Assembly (NCBI GenBank): GCA_905216155.1 | Contig: CAJMSU010000002.1 | Coordinates: forward strand, 1 to 64,000 | Reading direction: 5' to 3' | Length of the DNA stretch: 64,000 bases | Origin: an uncultured bacterium | GTDB taxonomy: Bacteria > Bacillota_I > Bacilli_A > RF39 > UBA660 | Shown: positions 8,628 through 18,000 of the stretch, in pieces | Layout of the letters: each line of letters begins with the position of its first letter | How positions within the stretch are numbered: the first letter of the stretch is position 1 | Translations under genes and position numbers: made by a program | The notes under the pieces: generated by a model | Database searches by the model: none | The model's input: the letters and a program-made list of their open reading frames with translations, nothing else | Told to the model about the DNA's origin: nothing

Positions 8628-9569
8628 TTATAGCATATCCTTTTTCTTTAAAATAATAGCAATTATGATAGATGTTATTACTGATACTACTATTATTATT
8701 AGGAGTGATAAATTATTATTAGCTATTATACCTAATGGAACATTCATACCAAGTAGGGATGAAATAATTGTTGGTATTGATAATACTATGGTCATACTTG
8801 CTAAAAACTTCATTGCAATATTTAAATTATTGGAAATTATGGTAGCATATGTATCTTTTATAGAAGATAAGATATCTTTATATATACCACTCATTTCAAT
8901 AGCCTGTTTATTTTCTATTATTGCATCTTCTAACAAATTAATATCATCTTCATATAAAGGTAATACAATACCTTTAGATAATTTTTCTAAAACCATATCA
9001 TTAGCTTTTAATGATGTTATGAAATATACAAGTGTTTTTTCTATTTCTAATAAATCTATTAAATCTTTATTACCTGTTGATTTTTTTAATACTTTTTCTT
9101 TTTCTATAATATCTTCATTTATTTCTTTTAGAGCCTTTAAATAACTAGATGATGCTTTTAATAATACTTGAATTAAAAATTTTGTTTTCTTTGCTGTTCT
9201 AAATTCTTTTATTTTATTTTTCTTAAAATCATTTAATAATTGTGTTTTTTTAACAGATAATGTTATTACATAATTATTCTCAGTTATGATTATTCCTAGT
9301 GGATATGTTGTATGTTTATAATTAGCATCACTTATCACATAAGGAATATCAATTACTATTAATGTTGCATTCCCTTCTTTTTCTACACGTGGTAATTCAT
9401 CAGTATCTAAAAGTTTCATTATAAGATCTTTATCTATTTTAGTTCTTGCGACTACTTTGTCAATTTCATCTGTTGTTGGTTCTATTAAATCTATCCAACA
9501 ATCTGTTGTCATTTTCTTTACTTTTTTTATTTTCTTTTCTACTTGGTTTGTTTTATATATTTTTAGCAT
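8628..9569 (-). CDS. corA: CorA-type magnesium/divalent cation transporter
   Basis: About 313 aa from the ATG at 9569; the upstream TTG start is less likely. A long N-terminal cytoplasmic domain, an extended helical stalk (about 130-245) and two C-terminal membrane helices follow the CorA layout. The signature GMN sits between the helices in LLGMNVPLGI, and the protein ends in basic residues. CorA forms a pentameric channel for Mg2+ import. It stands alone between the cut amidase and a membrane protein gene. Confidence 0.92.
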   Translation of the reverse strand: MLKIYKTNQVEKKIKKVKKMTTDCWIDLIEPTTDEIDKVVARTKIDKDLIMKLLDTDELPRVEKEGNATLIVIDIPYVISDANYKHTTYPLGIIITENNYVITLSVKKTQLLNDFKKNKIKEFRTAKKTKFLIQVLLKASSSYLKALKEINEDIIEKEKVLKKSTGNKDLIDLLEIEKTLVYFITSLKANDMVLEKLSKGIVLPLYEDDINLLEDAIIENKQAIEMSGIYKDILSSIKDTYATIISNNLNIAMKFLASMTIVLSIPTIISSLLGMNVPLGIIANNNLSLLIIIVVSVITSIIIAIILKKKDML

Positions 9570-9624
9570 AATAATACCCCATTTCAATTTTTATATTATA
9601 GCATAATCTTTTTAATAAAGCATT

Positions 9625-9646
9625 AAAAAAAGGAGTTTTACTCCTA
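9625..9646 (-). terminator. Intrinsic terminator of the DUF5684-like gene
   Basis: Stem AGGAGT/ACTCCT with a 3-base loop. In the leftward direction a run of T follows. The stem overlaps the stop codon. Confidence 0.8.
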
Positions 9647-10030
9647 TTTTTGGTTTCCAACATACTCTGCTGATGAGAATGCTAAAATAAGCATAAATAT
9701 GAAATTTAGAAAAATAAGACCAATAGCAAATCCTGTTGATTTTCCAAAAGCTTTAGCTAAATTTACATATAGCATGATGGCAACTATTATATTTACTATT
9801 GGTATTAATAATAGTAAAAACATCCAACCATTCATTCCAGCAATTTCAAACTCAGTGTATAAGTTATAGAATGGAACTATAGCAGCCCAACCAGGTTTGT
9901 TTGCTTTTGTAAATATTTTCCACATTGCTACTATTGATATTACGGCAATAGCTAGCACAGTAATCATATATGTTGATCCAAACATTCCTGCACTTACACT
10001 TGTTGTTGTATAACTGTTTACGTCGTACAT
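9644..10030 (-). CDS. DUF5684-like small membrane protein
   Basis: 128 aa from the ATG at 10030, with GGAGG seven bases upstream. It has three to four hydrophobic segments and the family-like block KANKPGWAAIVPFYNLY followed by GWMFLLLLIPIVNIIVAIMLYVNLAKAFGKS. Such proteins are common in Bacillota, but the function is not known to me. It has its own terminator. Confidence 0.7.
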   Translation of the reverse strand: MYDVNSYTTTSVSAGMFGSTYMITVLAIAVISIVAMWKIFTKANKPGWAAIVPFYNLYTEFEIAGMNGWMFLLLLIPIVNIIVAIMLYVNLAKAFGKSTGFAIGLIFLNFIFMLILAFSSAEYVGNQK

Positions 10031-10091
10031 ACTCACTCCTCCTTATTATAAGGATACCCTATATTATTTATTTATGCAAGTTAATAAAGAT

Positions 10092-10121
10092 AAAAGCTCT
10101 AATATATTAATTAGAACTTTT
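10092..10121. terminator. Weak bidirectional terminator at the htrA end
   Basis: AAAAG-c-TCTAAT pairs with ATTAGA-a-CTTTT around a 6-base loop. It overlaps the htrA stop; the T tract is only four bases long. Confidence 0.45.
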
Positions 10122-11222
10122 ACTTAATGTTACTTTAGTTGTTTTTTCTTTACCATCACGAATATATGTGATTTCTATAGTATCTCCTGCTTGATGTTGA
10201 TATAGTTCATATCTTAGGTAAGCAGAATCTTTTATTTCATTACCATCTATCTTAGTAATTACATCTCCTGATTTTAAATCTGATTTTGCTGCTCCTGTAT
10301 TTTCTGATATTTGTACAACTACTACACCTTCTTTTATATCTTTACTTATTGAAATTCCATTTCTGTAAAGATTGGCAGCATCAGTTACATTAGTCATACT
10401 AATTCCTAGTACTGGCCATTCTATTTTCTTGCCTTTTTCTAATGAATCTATATGGCTCATAGCATATTCTATTGGAATTGCAAATCCCATTCCCTCTATT
10501 TCATCATCTATAAGTTTCATTGAACATACTCCAATTACTTCTCCGTTGACATTTAAAAGTGGTCCTCCACTATTTCCAGGATTTATTGAGGCATCTATTT
10601 GTAAAACTCTCATTACCCAATCATTACTACTAGAATTTGATACATTAACTGAGACCATTCTATCTTTTCCTGATAATATACCAGATGTTACACTACCTCT
10701 GTAGTCTTCACCCATAGGAGATCCTACTGTAAATACTGTATCTCCTAAATTCATTTTTTCACTGCTTCCTATATTAGCAACTTGTTTTACTTTAGATGAA
10801 TCTATTCTAAGTACGGCAAGATCTAGATATTCATCTCCTCCTAAAACTTTTGCTTCTACTTCTTCATCTGATGATGTAATTATAGATATTTTACTACAAC
10901 CAGAAACAACATGTTGGTTTGTAAGTAAATAGCCATATTTTCCTTCTGTTTTATATACAAATCCTGTACCAGTTGATGCTAATTCATTATTTTTATATCC
11001 TTTTATCATTACAGTTGCATCATATATTTTGTTGACAGATGAAGCAAGAGAAGTTTTTTCATATACTTTAGTTCCATCTTTAGTAATAACAGTACTACTG
11101 CTTCCTACTACTTCACTAATAAGTGGGGTCCATTTTAAAAGTGCAAACATTATTACTCCACCCATTACAAATGAAAATATTATAATAAATATTAATTTTT
11201 TATTTTCTTTTTTATTATTCAT
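10107..11222 (-). CDS. htrA: HtrA/DegP-family serine protease with PDZ domain
   Basis: 371 aa, membrane-anchored surface protease for misfolded proteins. An N-terminal membrane anchor (about 10-32) precedes a trypsin-like domain with the catalytic triad in TNQHVV (about 103), DLAVL (about 133) and NPGNSGGP (about 217). A PDZ domain occupies about 270-365 (GVVVVQISENTGAAKSDLKSGDVI). The ATG overlaps the stop of the upstream Abi_2 gene by 8 bases with AAAGGGGA as ribosome site, so the two are probably co-transcribed. Confidence 0.93.
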   Translation of the reverse strand: MNNKKENKKLIFIIIFSFVMGGVIMFALLKWTPLISEVVGSSSTVITKDGTKVYEKTSLASSVNKIYDATVMIKGYKNNELASTGTGFVYKTEGKYGYLLTNQHVVSGCSKISIITSSDEEVEAKVLGGDEYLDLAVLRIDSSKVKQVANIGSSEKMNLGDTVFTVGSPMGEDYRGSVTSGILSGKDRMVSVNVSNSSSNDWVMRVLQIDASINPGNSGGPLLNVNGEVIGVCSMKLIDDEIEGMGFAIPIEYAMSHIDSLEKGKKIEWPVLGISMTNVTDAANLYRNGISISKDIKEGVVVVQISENTGAAKSDLKSGDVITKIDGNEIKDSAYLRYELYQHQAGDTIEITYIRDGKEKTTKVTLSKSSN

Positions 11223-12168
11223 CTATATCTAGTCCCCTTTCAATTTTAGCTAATTCTTTCCAATTCATTGGAAAGCCCATTCTATCTAATACTTTATCTA
11301 GTTTTATAGACGATAAATTATAATTAAGTGTTTCTATTACATTATCTAACTCTATAGTCATGTTTTTAAATTCTTCCTGTTGCAAACATTGTCTCATTAT
11401 AATTAATAGAGCAAATAAATCTGTTTTTCCGTAGATGTACTCACCATCTTCTTTTTTGATACCCAATAATTTGTGATATATGGTGTCATCAATTTCTTTT
11501 TGAGTTCTATTTTCAAATAAAATATCTTCATGTGCACATAAATTTCTGTAGTTGGCAAGTATTGGCAAATAAGTAATGAATTCATCTACATCTATGTTGT
11601 ATACCTTACATATTTCTTTTTGATCTTCACTTTTAAGAATTGAAAACATTTCACTTACTATACCAAATGATAATACTTTAACTAAAATCCATAATGGAAT
11701 ATAACCATAATTAGAAACATAATGTAGAGTAGCACTATGCTGTACACCGTTTACTCTTATTTGTCTTTTCATTTTCTTTAATAGATCATTTACTTGTCTT
11801 GCTTTTTCTGGATTATTAGTAAAGTTTTTTACTTTTAAATAATCTCTTTCTCTATATCCATATTTTTTAGATAATTGATATGATGTAATTGATTTTAGGT
11901 TATTTTCTATTACAAGTAGATATTTAAACAAAACATTTCTTATTGACCTATCAAATAAAAATAGGCTATATAGTTCTTCAAATGTTGTACCTGGTATAAA
12001 GTTTTTGTCAGTAGCAGATTTATAAAATAAGTGTCTATACCCATTTAAGAAAAAGTAATTTTCTCTTAATAGAACCTTTTTGGCAAATTTTTCGTCATGA
12101 ACAACTAGACCTTTGTGCTTTAATATTTCAAGCTGTTCATCTAAGTTTTTGAATTGCTTCTCTATCAT
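11215..12168 (-). CDS. Abi_2-family (AbiD/AbiF-like) HEPN abortive-infection protein
   Basis: 317 aa, full length for the family. The N terminus (KNLDEQLEILKHKGLVV, then LLRENYFFLNGYRHLF) is typical. A HEPN motif appears as RNLCAHEDILF (about 205-215), matching R-x4-H. Known members stop phage growth by host shutdown. A GGTGATA site precedes the ATG. It shares an operon with htrA, a non-mobile context, so it may be a resident host gene. Activity is inferred. Confidence 0.85.
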   Translation of the reverse strand: MIEKQFKNLDEQLEILKHKGLVVHDEKFAKKVLLRENYFFLNGYRHLFYKSATDKNFIPGTTFEELYSLFLFDRSIRNVLFKYLLVIENNLKSITSYQLSKKYGYRERDYLKVKNFTNNPEKARQVNDLLKKMKRQIRVNGVQHSATLHYVSNYGYIPLWILVKVLSFGIVSEMFSILKSEDQKEICKVYNIDVDEFITYLPILANYRNLCAHEDILFENRTQKEIDDTIYHKLLGIKKEDGEYIYGKTDLFALLIIMRQCLQQEEFKNMTIELDNVIETLNYNLSSIKLDKVLDRMGFPMNWKELAKIERGLDIDE

Positions 12169-12233
12169 ATTATCACCTTAATAAATTATAACATATTATT
12201 TAATTAAAAGTATGAAAATTTTGTGAATTTATG

Positions 12234-12242
12234 TGATATAAT
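12234..12242 (+). promoter_or_regulatory. Extended -10 promoter for the phospholipase-like gene
   Basis: TGATATAAT lies 42 bases before the ATG at 12284; the -35 region is poor. Confidence 0.5.
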
Positions 12243-12283
12243 TTATTTAAATTTTGTTTAATACTAATATTAGGAGGTTTTTT

Positions 12284-13252
12284 ATGCCGGCAACAGTAAC
12301 TCATGCATATTTTGCAAATGATATATATGACATATTAAATAATGATATTAAAAATAGGCTTGATTTAGATAGAGTTAAAATGTATGGACAGAGTATGGAT
12401 TCTTTACGTTTTTATAATTTATTTAACTTTAAAAGAAGAAAATATGAACAATTAGGTCATATTTTTCATACTGAGAAAACAAAGTGCTATTTTATTAACT
12501 TAATTAATTATATCAAAAATAATAATTTAGGTAATGATAGTGATACTATATCTTATTTAGTTGGGTTAATTTGTCACTATGTACTTGATTCTAATGTACA
12601 TCCTTATGTCTTTTACAAAACAGGTAAATTTGATAAAAAGATGAAATCTACATATAAATATAATAATATTCATTTGTTTATGGAAACATTTATTGATAAT
12701 GATATGATAAAAAGAAGAGAAAAAATTAATCCATATAAATTTGATATTTGTAAATTCTGTTTTGATACTTCATTATTTTCAGAAAATCTAACTAAAGCAA
12801 TTGATTATAGTTTTCTTAAAACTTATAATGTTTCTAATATGGGATATGTTTATTATAAGTCTTTGAAAGATATGGAACTTGCTATAAAATTATTTAGACA
12901 AGATAAATATGGAATTAAGAAGTTTTTTTATAAACTTATTGATACTATTACACCAAAAAGTGTTTTTAGATTTGAGGCTGTTAGTTATCATTATCCATTA
13001 ATTGATAAACATAATTTTTTAAATACTAATCATAATGAATGGCATAATCCTGTTAAGTATACTATAGTTAGTACTTCATCATTTATTGATTTATATTTGT
13101 TATCTATTAAAGAAGCTAAAAATATCATTGTAAAAACAATTGAATATATTAATGGTAATAACATTATACTTGATGATTTATTTACTAATAAAAGTTATGT
13201 AACTGGACTTGATTGTGATATAAATAAAGAATTAAAATATTTTGAATTTTAG
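12284..13252 (+). CDS. Zinc-dependent phospholipase C-like protein
   Basis: 322 aa. The start is the ATG at 12284, with AGGAGG seven bases upstream, giving MPATVTHAYFAND. The N-terminal His with internal HIFH, HYVLDSNVHPY and HLFMETF segments matches the metal-binding pattern of the zinc-dependent phospholipase C family of Bacillota. No signal peptide is visible, so the protein is probably cytoplasmic or non-classically exported. Substrate is unknown. It is followed closely by the SpoIID-like gene. Confidence 0.75.
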   Translation: MPATVTHAYFANDIYDILNNDIKNRLDLDRVKMYGQSMDSLRFYNLFNFKRRKYEQLGHIFHTEKTKCYFINLINYIKNNNLGNDSDTISYLVGLICHYVLDSNVHPYVFYKTGKFDKKMKSTYKYNNIHLFMETFIDNDMIKRREKINPYKFDICKFCFDTSLFSENLTKAIDYSFLKTYNVSNMGYVYYKSLKDMELAIKLFRQDKYGIKKFFYKLIDTITPKSVFRFEAVSYHYPLIDKHNFLNTNHNEWHNPVKYTIVSTSSFIDLYLLSIKEAKNIIVKTIEYINGNNIILDDLFTNKSYVTGLDCDINKELKYFEF

Positions 13253-13297
13253 GTATACTAATAAAAAAATAAAACATACTATTTCTAGGTGAGGCGT

Positions 13298-14368
13298 ATG
13301 TTTTATAGATATGAGATTAAAAATAATGGTAGTGAAGATATTTTGTATTTGTATCTAACTATGCAATATGAATTTTCTAAAGAACTGGGAAATATTAATG
13401 ATATAGAGATTAAAAGGCGTACTAATAATTTTATTAGAAATAATAATATTAACTTTAATGGTGAAAAGGTTTATTTAGTTATTGATGGTATTGTAGTTAA
13501 AGCTTTTAATCTTGATAAGAATGATAAAAATATTGAACTTTTAAAAAATAATTTATTTTATGGAAATGACATATATCTTGTGACTTTGGAGCTTGATAAT
13601 GGTGCTATTATAGAGATAAGTTTAAGGGAATATTTACTTGGTGCTATTGCTACTAATATGATTCCTAATATTAATATTGAAGTTATTAAAGCTATGGCTG
13701 TTTTATATAGAACTTTTGCCTTTAGAGAAATGAGTAAAAATAAAAAAATAAAAGCTATTAATAATTTTGTTGTTTATAAACCAATTTCTTATTATAAACT
13801 TTATTTTGCACCAGACTATGATATGGTTGTTAATAATTTAAATCTTGCAATTGATGATACTGACTGTATATTTTTATCATATAAAAATGATTATATTCTA
13901 CCTTTTATACATATTACTAATTATGGTTATACTTTAGAAGATAGTAGATATTCTTATTTATCTAGTGTTTCTAGTTTATGGGACTTTTCTTCTCCTTATT
14001 TTGTTGCAAGTAGAAAGATTGATTATAATATACTTAGTAGAATTTTTAAAGATAACATAAATAAAGATGTATATATTAAGATACTTGAAATTTCTCCTAA
14101 TGGTAGAGTTTTAAAAATTAGATTTGGTAGTAGAATATATGATGGAGTAGAGTTTTCTAAGATACTTAATCTAAAATCTTTATACTTAAATATTATAATA
14201 AATAAAGATAATATTACTTTTATTACTAAGGGATATGGAGAATTTATGGGTCTTAGTATATATGGAGCTAATGAACTTGCTACTAATGGGTGTAATTATA
14301 CTAATATATTAAATTATTATTTTCCTAAAGTTAAAATTAATAAATATATAAAAGAGCTTTCTAAATGA
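13298..14368 (+). CDS. SpoIID/LytB-domain protein lacking the catalytic glutamate
   Basis: About 356 aa from the ATG at 13298 (GGTGAGG upstream; a GTG at 13289 is possible). The SpoIID domain is recognisable from LREYLLGAIATNMIPN...IKAMAVLYRTFAFRE and the C-terminal GYGEFMGLSIYGANELATNGCNY...ILNYYFP. SpoIID is a lytic transglycosylase needed for engulfment in spore formers. The usual S-E-M-P, with the catalytic Glu, is here T-N-M-I-P, and the usual GHGVGMSQ is EFMGLSI. The protein is probably a non-catalytic glycan-binding relative. No signal peptide is seen. It ends in a strong terminator. Confidence 0.75.
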   Translation: MFYRYEIKNNGSEDILYLYLTMQYEFSKELGNINDIEIKRRTNNFIRNNNINFNGEKVYLVIDGIVVKAFNLDKNDKNIELLKNNLFYGNDIYLVTLELDNGAIIEISLREYLLGAIATNMIPNINIEVIKAMAVLYRTFAFREMSKNKKIKAINNFVVYKPISYYKLYFAPDYDMVVNNLNLAIDDTDCIFLSYKNDYILPFIHITNYGYTLEDSRYSYLSSVSSLWDFSSPYFVASRKIDYNILSRIFKDNINKDVYIKILEISPNGRVLKIRFGSRIYDGVEFSKILNLKSLYLNIIINKDNITFITKGYGEFMGLSIYGANELATNGCNYTNILNYYFPKVKINKYIKELSK

Positions 14369-14385
14369 AAGCCCTTATTTTTTTT
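14352..14385 (+). terminator. Intrinsic terminator after the SpoIID-like gene
   Basis: Stem AAG-a-GCTTTC / GAAAGC-c-CTT with a 5-base loop holding the stop codon, followed by eight T. Confidence 0.85.
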
Positions 14386-14590
14386 GTGTTAATGATGATA
14401 TGGCATCATCTGCTTCTTGATATAGTTCTACTGTAGTAGTTAGATATTTTGAATATCCTTCTACAGTTGATATAAAATCTGATAATTCATTAATATTTTC
14501 TTTTTTTGTGATTTCTTCTATTGCTTTAGCAGATGATTCTAGTTGATTAGATATATTTATTAATTCTTCATAGCTTATTTTTTCTATCAT
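14375..14590 (-). CDS. Small helical protein of the type VII locus
   Basis: 71 aa, all helical by pattern (YEELINISNQLESSAKAIEEITKK...), a helix-turn-helix hairpin like a short WXG100 or LXG-partner protein but without a clear WxG. Its ATG overlaps the stop of the preceding small gene (ATGA). It is the last gene of the essC operon and a secreted helical substrate or chaperone is likely. Family assignment is from context. Confidence 0.5.
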   Translation of the reverse strand: MIEKISYEELINISNQLESSAKAIEEITKKENINELSDFISTVEGYSKYLTTTVELYQEADDAISSLTQKK

Positions 14591-14784
14591 TTGCCTAACT
14601 CCTCTACTTGTTGATCTTTTTCATCTTGAGATATTTTTTTAGATGTTTCTATTACTATATCCTTGTAATCTTCTATTTTTTTTAGATAGTTTAGGTTATC
14701 TTGATCTGTCCATGATAGTTTCATTTTATCAATTATTTCAAATATTTTATTTACTGCTATTACATATTTTTTATAATCTGTCAT
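14587..14784 (-). CDS. Small WXG100-like helical protein of the type VII locus
   Basis: 65 aa, two predicted helices around a central LSWTDQDN turn where WXG100 proteins carry W-x-G. It is shorter than the usual 95-100 residues. GGTGAT precedes the ATG. It lies directly downstream of the YukD-like gene, where Ess loci often keep substrates. A degenerate WXG100 protein is the best guess. Confidence 0.5.
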   Translation of the reverse strand: MTDYKKYVIAVNKIFEIIDKMKLSWTDQDNLNYLKKIEDYKDIVIETSKKISQDEKDQQVEELGK

Positions 14785-14792
14785 ATTATCAC

Positions 14793-15050
14793 CTATATCA
14801 ATATTATTCTTGAACCATTTTTCAAGTCTGTTTCTCTTACACTTTTATTTACATCATAAACTTTTCCAGTTTCTTTACTATACAAATTACTTGTTTCTCT
14901 TGATATATATGCATCATTAGTTAGTTCTTTTAAACCTTCTTCTATTTGACGTTTTATAGTACCAATTTTTTTATTGATTGGAATAAATAAATCATAATTT
15001 TTTTCTATTAATGGTATAAATAATTGTATTAATATTTTATTATTATTCAT
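14793..15050 (-). CDS. esaB: EsaB/YukD-like ubiquitin-fold protein
   Basis: 85 aa, the normal length for YukD/EsaB. The beta-grasp pattern is visible: KILIQLFIPLIEKNYDLFIP, the helix of IGTIKRQIEEGLKEL, and the final strand LKNGSRIILI. In type VIIb secretion EsaB is a small cytosolic regulator. AGGAGG precedes the ATG, which lies 12 bases after the essC stop, so the genes are co-transcribed. Confidence 0.8.
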   Translation of the reverse strand: MNNNKILIQLFIPLIEKNYDLFIPINKKIGTIKRQIEEGLKELTNDAYISRETSNLYSKETGKVYDVNKSVRETDLKNGSRIILI

Positions 15051-15061
15051 TATATTTCCTC

Positions 15062-18000
15062 CTATTCATCAATAATTAATTTTACTTGTACAGCTTTTCC
15101 TCTAGTAATTACATATCCAAATTTTGAATCTATTTCTTCACGTAATTCTCTAGAGCTTGTTGTTACTTTAAGAGTAAACTGATCTCCTAGACCTGAACCT
15201 ATCCATATACCTTCACCAAGATCAATACTATTTTTAAACCAATCATCATAAGCAATTGATTTAATATTATTTAAATTATCTATTATTACAAACTTAAATG
15301 TTTTTAGTTCTTTGGAATCTTTTATAATATTTCCTAAATTAGTTTTATCTTCAAAACTTAGTTTTGCTTGTAAGGCAGTTATACTATTTATTATACATAT
15401 TGTAACAGGTAATTTTTTTAAACTTTCTGGATTTGTTTTACTAGTTATTTTCTCTTTATTATATAATTCTTTGATCATATTATATGTTTTTGTACAATCA
15501 TCTTTATCATATATAATATTATTACTATCTTTTTGTTTTAGTGATGAGATAGCATCCATTAATATTACGTTGGAATTATTTATATTACTAAATACTTTTG
15601 CTAATCCTGTTATAAATTCTGGATTTTCTTCTACTTCATCGCCGGTTACTACAATACTATCTAATCTATCCATATTTATTGTTGCAATTTGTAATGTCTC
15701 TTTTTCTATACCAATTGGTATTTCATCCATTTTATTATATTTTTCTTCTACATTATCAAGTGTTACTACACTAGGTAATATAGGTATTTTTGGTGCTTTT
15801 ATTGCACATACATCATTAAGTTTTTTACTTACAACTTTTATAAATTCTGTAAGTTTTTCTTCTTTATATGGATATGCTGTTTGAAATTCAAAAATATTTC
15901 CTAAATCTATCAAACCACGTCCATATGCTTTTGATGGTTCTTTTTTTCTTACACCATTTAATACTGACGAATAATCTGTTGGATCATTGAATTGTAAGAC
16001 AACATTTTGTTTGAAGTTTTGTCTTAGTCTATATCTTATTGTATTAGTACCTGATGTTGTTAAGATAAATACTACACCATACTTTAAGCAGTCTCTTGTT
16101 ATTTGACTTATTATATCTTCATATTCTTCATATGTTTCAATAAATCCTTCATAATTATTTATTATTATTGTAATCATTGGTATTTGAATACCACCATGAC
16201 TTATATAGAAGTCATATGATCCGTTATATTCTACAAATAATTTTTTTCTTTCTTCTATTATTCTTAAAAGCATTTTAAATAGATTTCTTATTTTTTCATC
16301 ATCACTTGATAATAATACTTCACCTACATGAGGAGCATTTTTAAACATAGTTAAGGTTTCAGCACCAAAGTCTAACATATAAAAGTTAACTTCATCAGCA
16401 AAGTGATTTGTTATTGTTGAATAAATAATACTAGATAACATAAGCTCTTTTCCACTTCCGGCAGAACCAAATATTAAAGTATTTCCTTCTTTTGATATTG
16501 GTAATGTTAATAAGTGTTGGCTTTGATTATCTGGATCATCATATTCTCCAATTATTGGGTTAATTACGTTTCTTTCTTCTTGATAATTATATTTTTGTTT
16601 TAAAGCTTTAATATAGATGATGTTTGGAATTCTATCTAACCATAGTTGAGGTACAGATACATTTTCTTTTTTTGCTTCATCTATTATATATTTTATTACA
16701 TTAGTTATTTCTTCACCTTTTGATTCTTGCATAGACTCTTTATTAGAATCATCTAGTGTTTTAATATCATTTCCAACATTATCTAAAAATTCTAGTGATT
16801 GATCTATTCTTTTTTTTCTTTTTTCTGTTGGATAGTATTGAGCACCAGCCCAAGCTGCTTGTCCTAAAGCAAATAATTCGTTATATCCTACTTGTAAATA
16901 AAATCTACCTGGATTTTTTAGGGAAGCTGCATCTGGTACTTTAATCATATCCATACTGTCTGCTTTATCTTGAACTTTTAGACATACTCTAAATTTGGCA
17001 TTTGACCAAATTTGGTCATTAACTACTCCAGCTGGTTTTTGAGTTGCTAGTATTAAGTGGACTCCAAGTGATCTACCTATACGTGCAGTTGATATTAATT
17101 GATCCATAAAATCTGGTTGTTGGTCTTTTAATTCTGCAAACTCATCTGAAATTATAAATAAATGAGAGATTGGTTCTTTTACTAAACCTTTTCTATATAA
17201 TGCTTGATATTTATATATATCTATTGTACTTTCATTTAAATTATCTCTTGCTTCATTAAACATTCTTTGTCTTCTACGTAATTCACTTTGAATTGATGCT
17301 AATGATCTATTCATTTCTACTGTATCTAAGTTTGTAATTGTTCCTGCTAAATGAGGTAATTTCATACCTGTTTCTTTATTTTGGAATACTCCGGCTAATC
17401 CTCCACCTTTATAATCAATTAAAACAAATGATACTTCATATGGATGATAGTTAAGAGCCATGGATAAAACATAACTAATAATGAATTCTGATTTACCAGA
17501 TCCAGTCATACCAGCAATTAATCCATGTGGACCATAGAATTTTTCATGTAAATCAAGTTTAAATAATTCATGGTTTTTATCTACTCCTACTGGTGCTTGA
17601 AGAGACTTAGTTGGATCATTATTTTTCCATCTGTTTAGAATATTTAATTGTTCTACCATACCTACATTATACATTTCTAGGAAACTTAAGCTAGTAGGTA
17701 GGTTACGTTCTGCTTTTGCTATATCTATTGGAATATTTGCAAGTATTTTGCAACATTCATACATATTTATACTTGGATCATAATCTGCTAAAAACTCTTT
17801 TTGTTTATTTGATACAAGTTCGTTTTCAAATATTCCTGATTTTTTATCACCAATACTTATAAATGTTTGACATTCATTTGGAATATTTATTAATCTTGGA
17901 CTAATAGTAATTAAACTAAAACCAATATTTATTTCCATACTAGTTATATCCTTTACTAGTTCTACATCTCTTACTAATTTATAATCATCAGTTATTACAA

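Noticed and set aside
13298..14368. Mycoplasma-type code with TGA as tryptophan
   Set aside because: Trp is encoded by TGG throughout, and several genes (this one and the gene at 49199) end cleanly at TGA.
15312..15884. 190-aa plus-strand frame inside essC
   Set aside because: Antisense shadow of the third ATPase module; hydrophobic only because of complementary codons.
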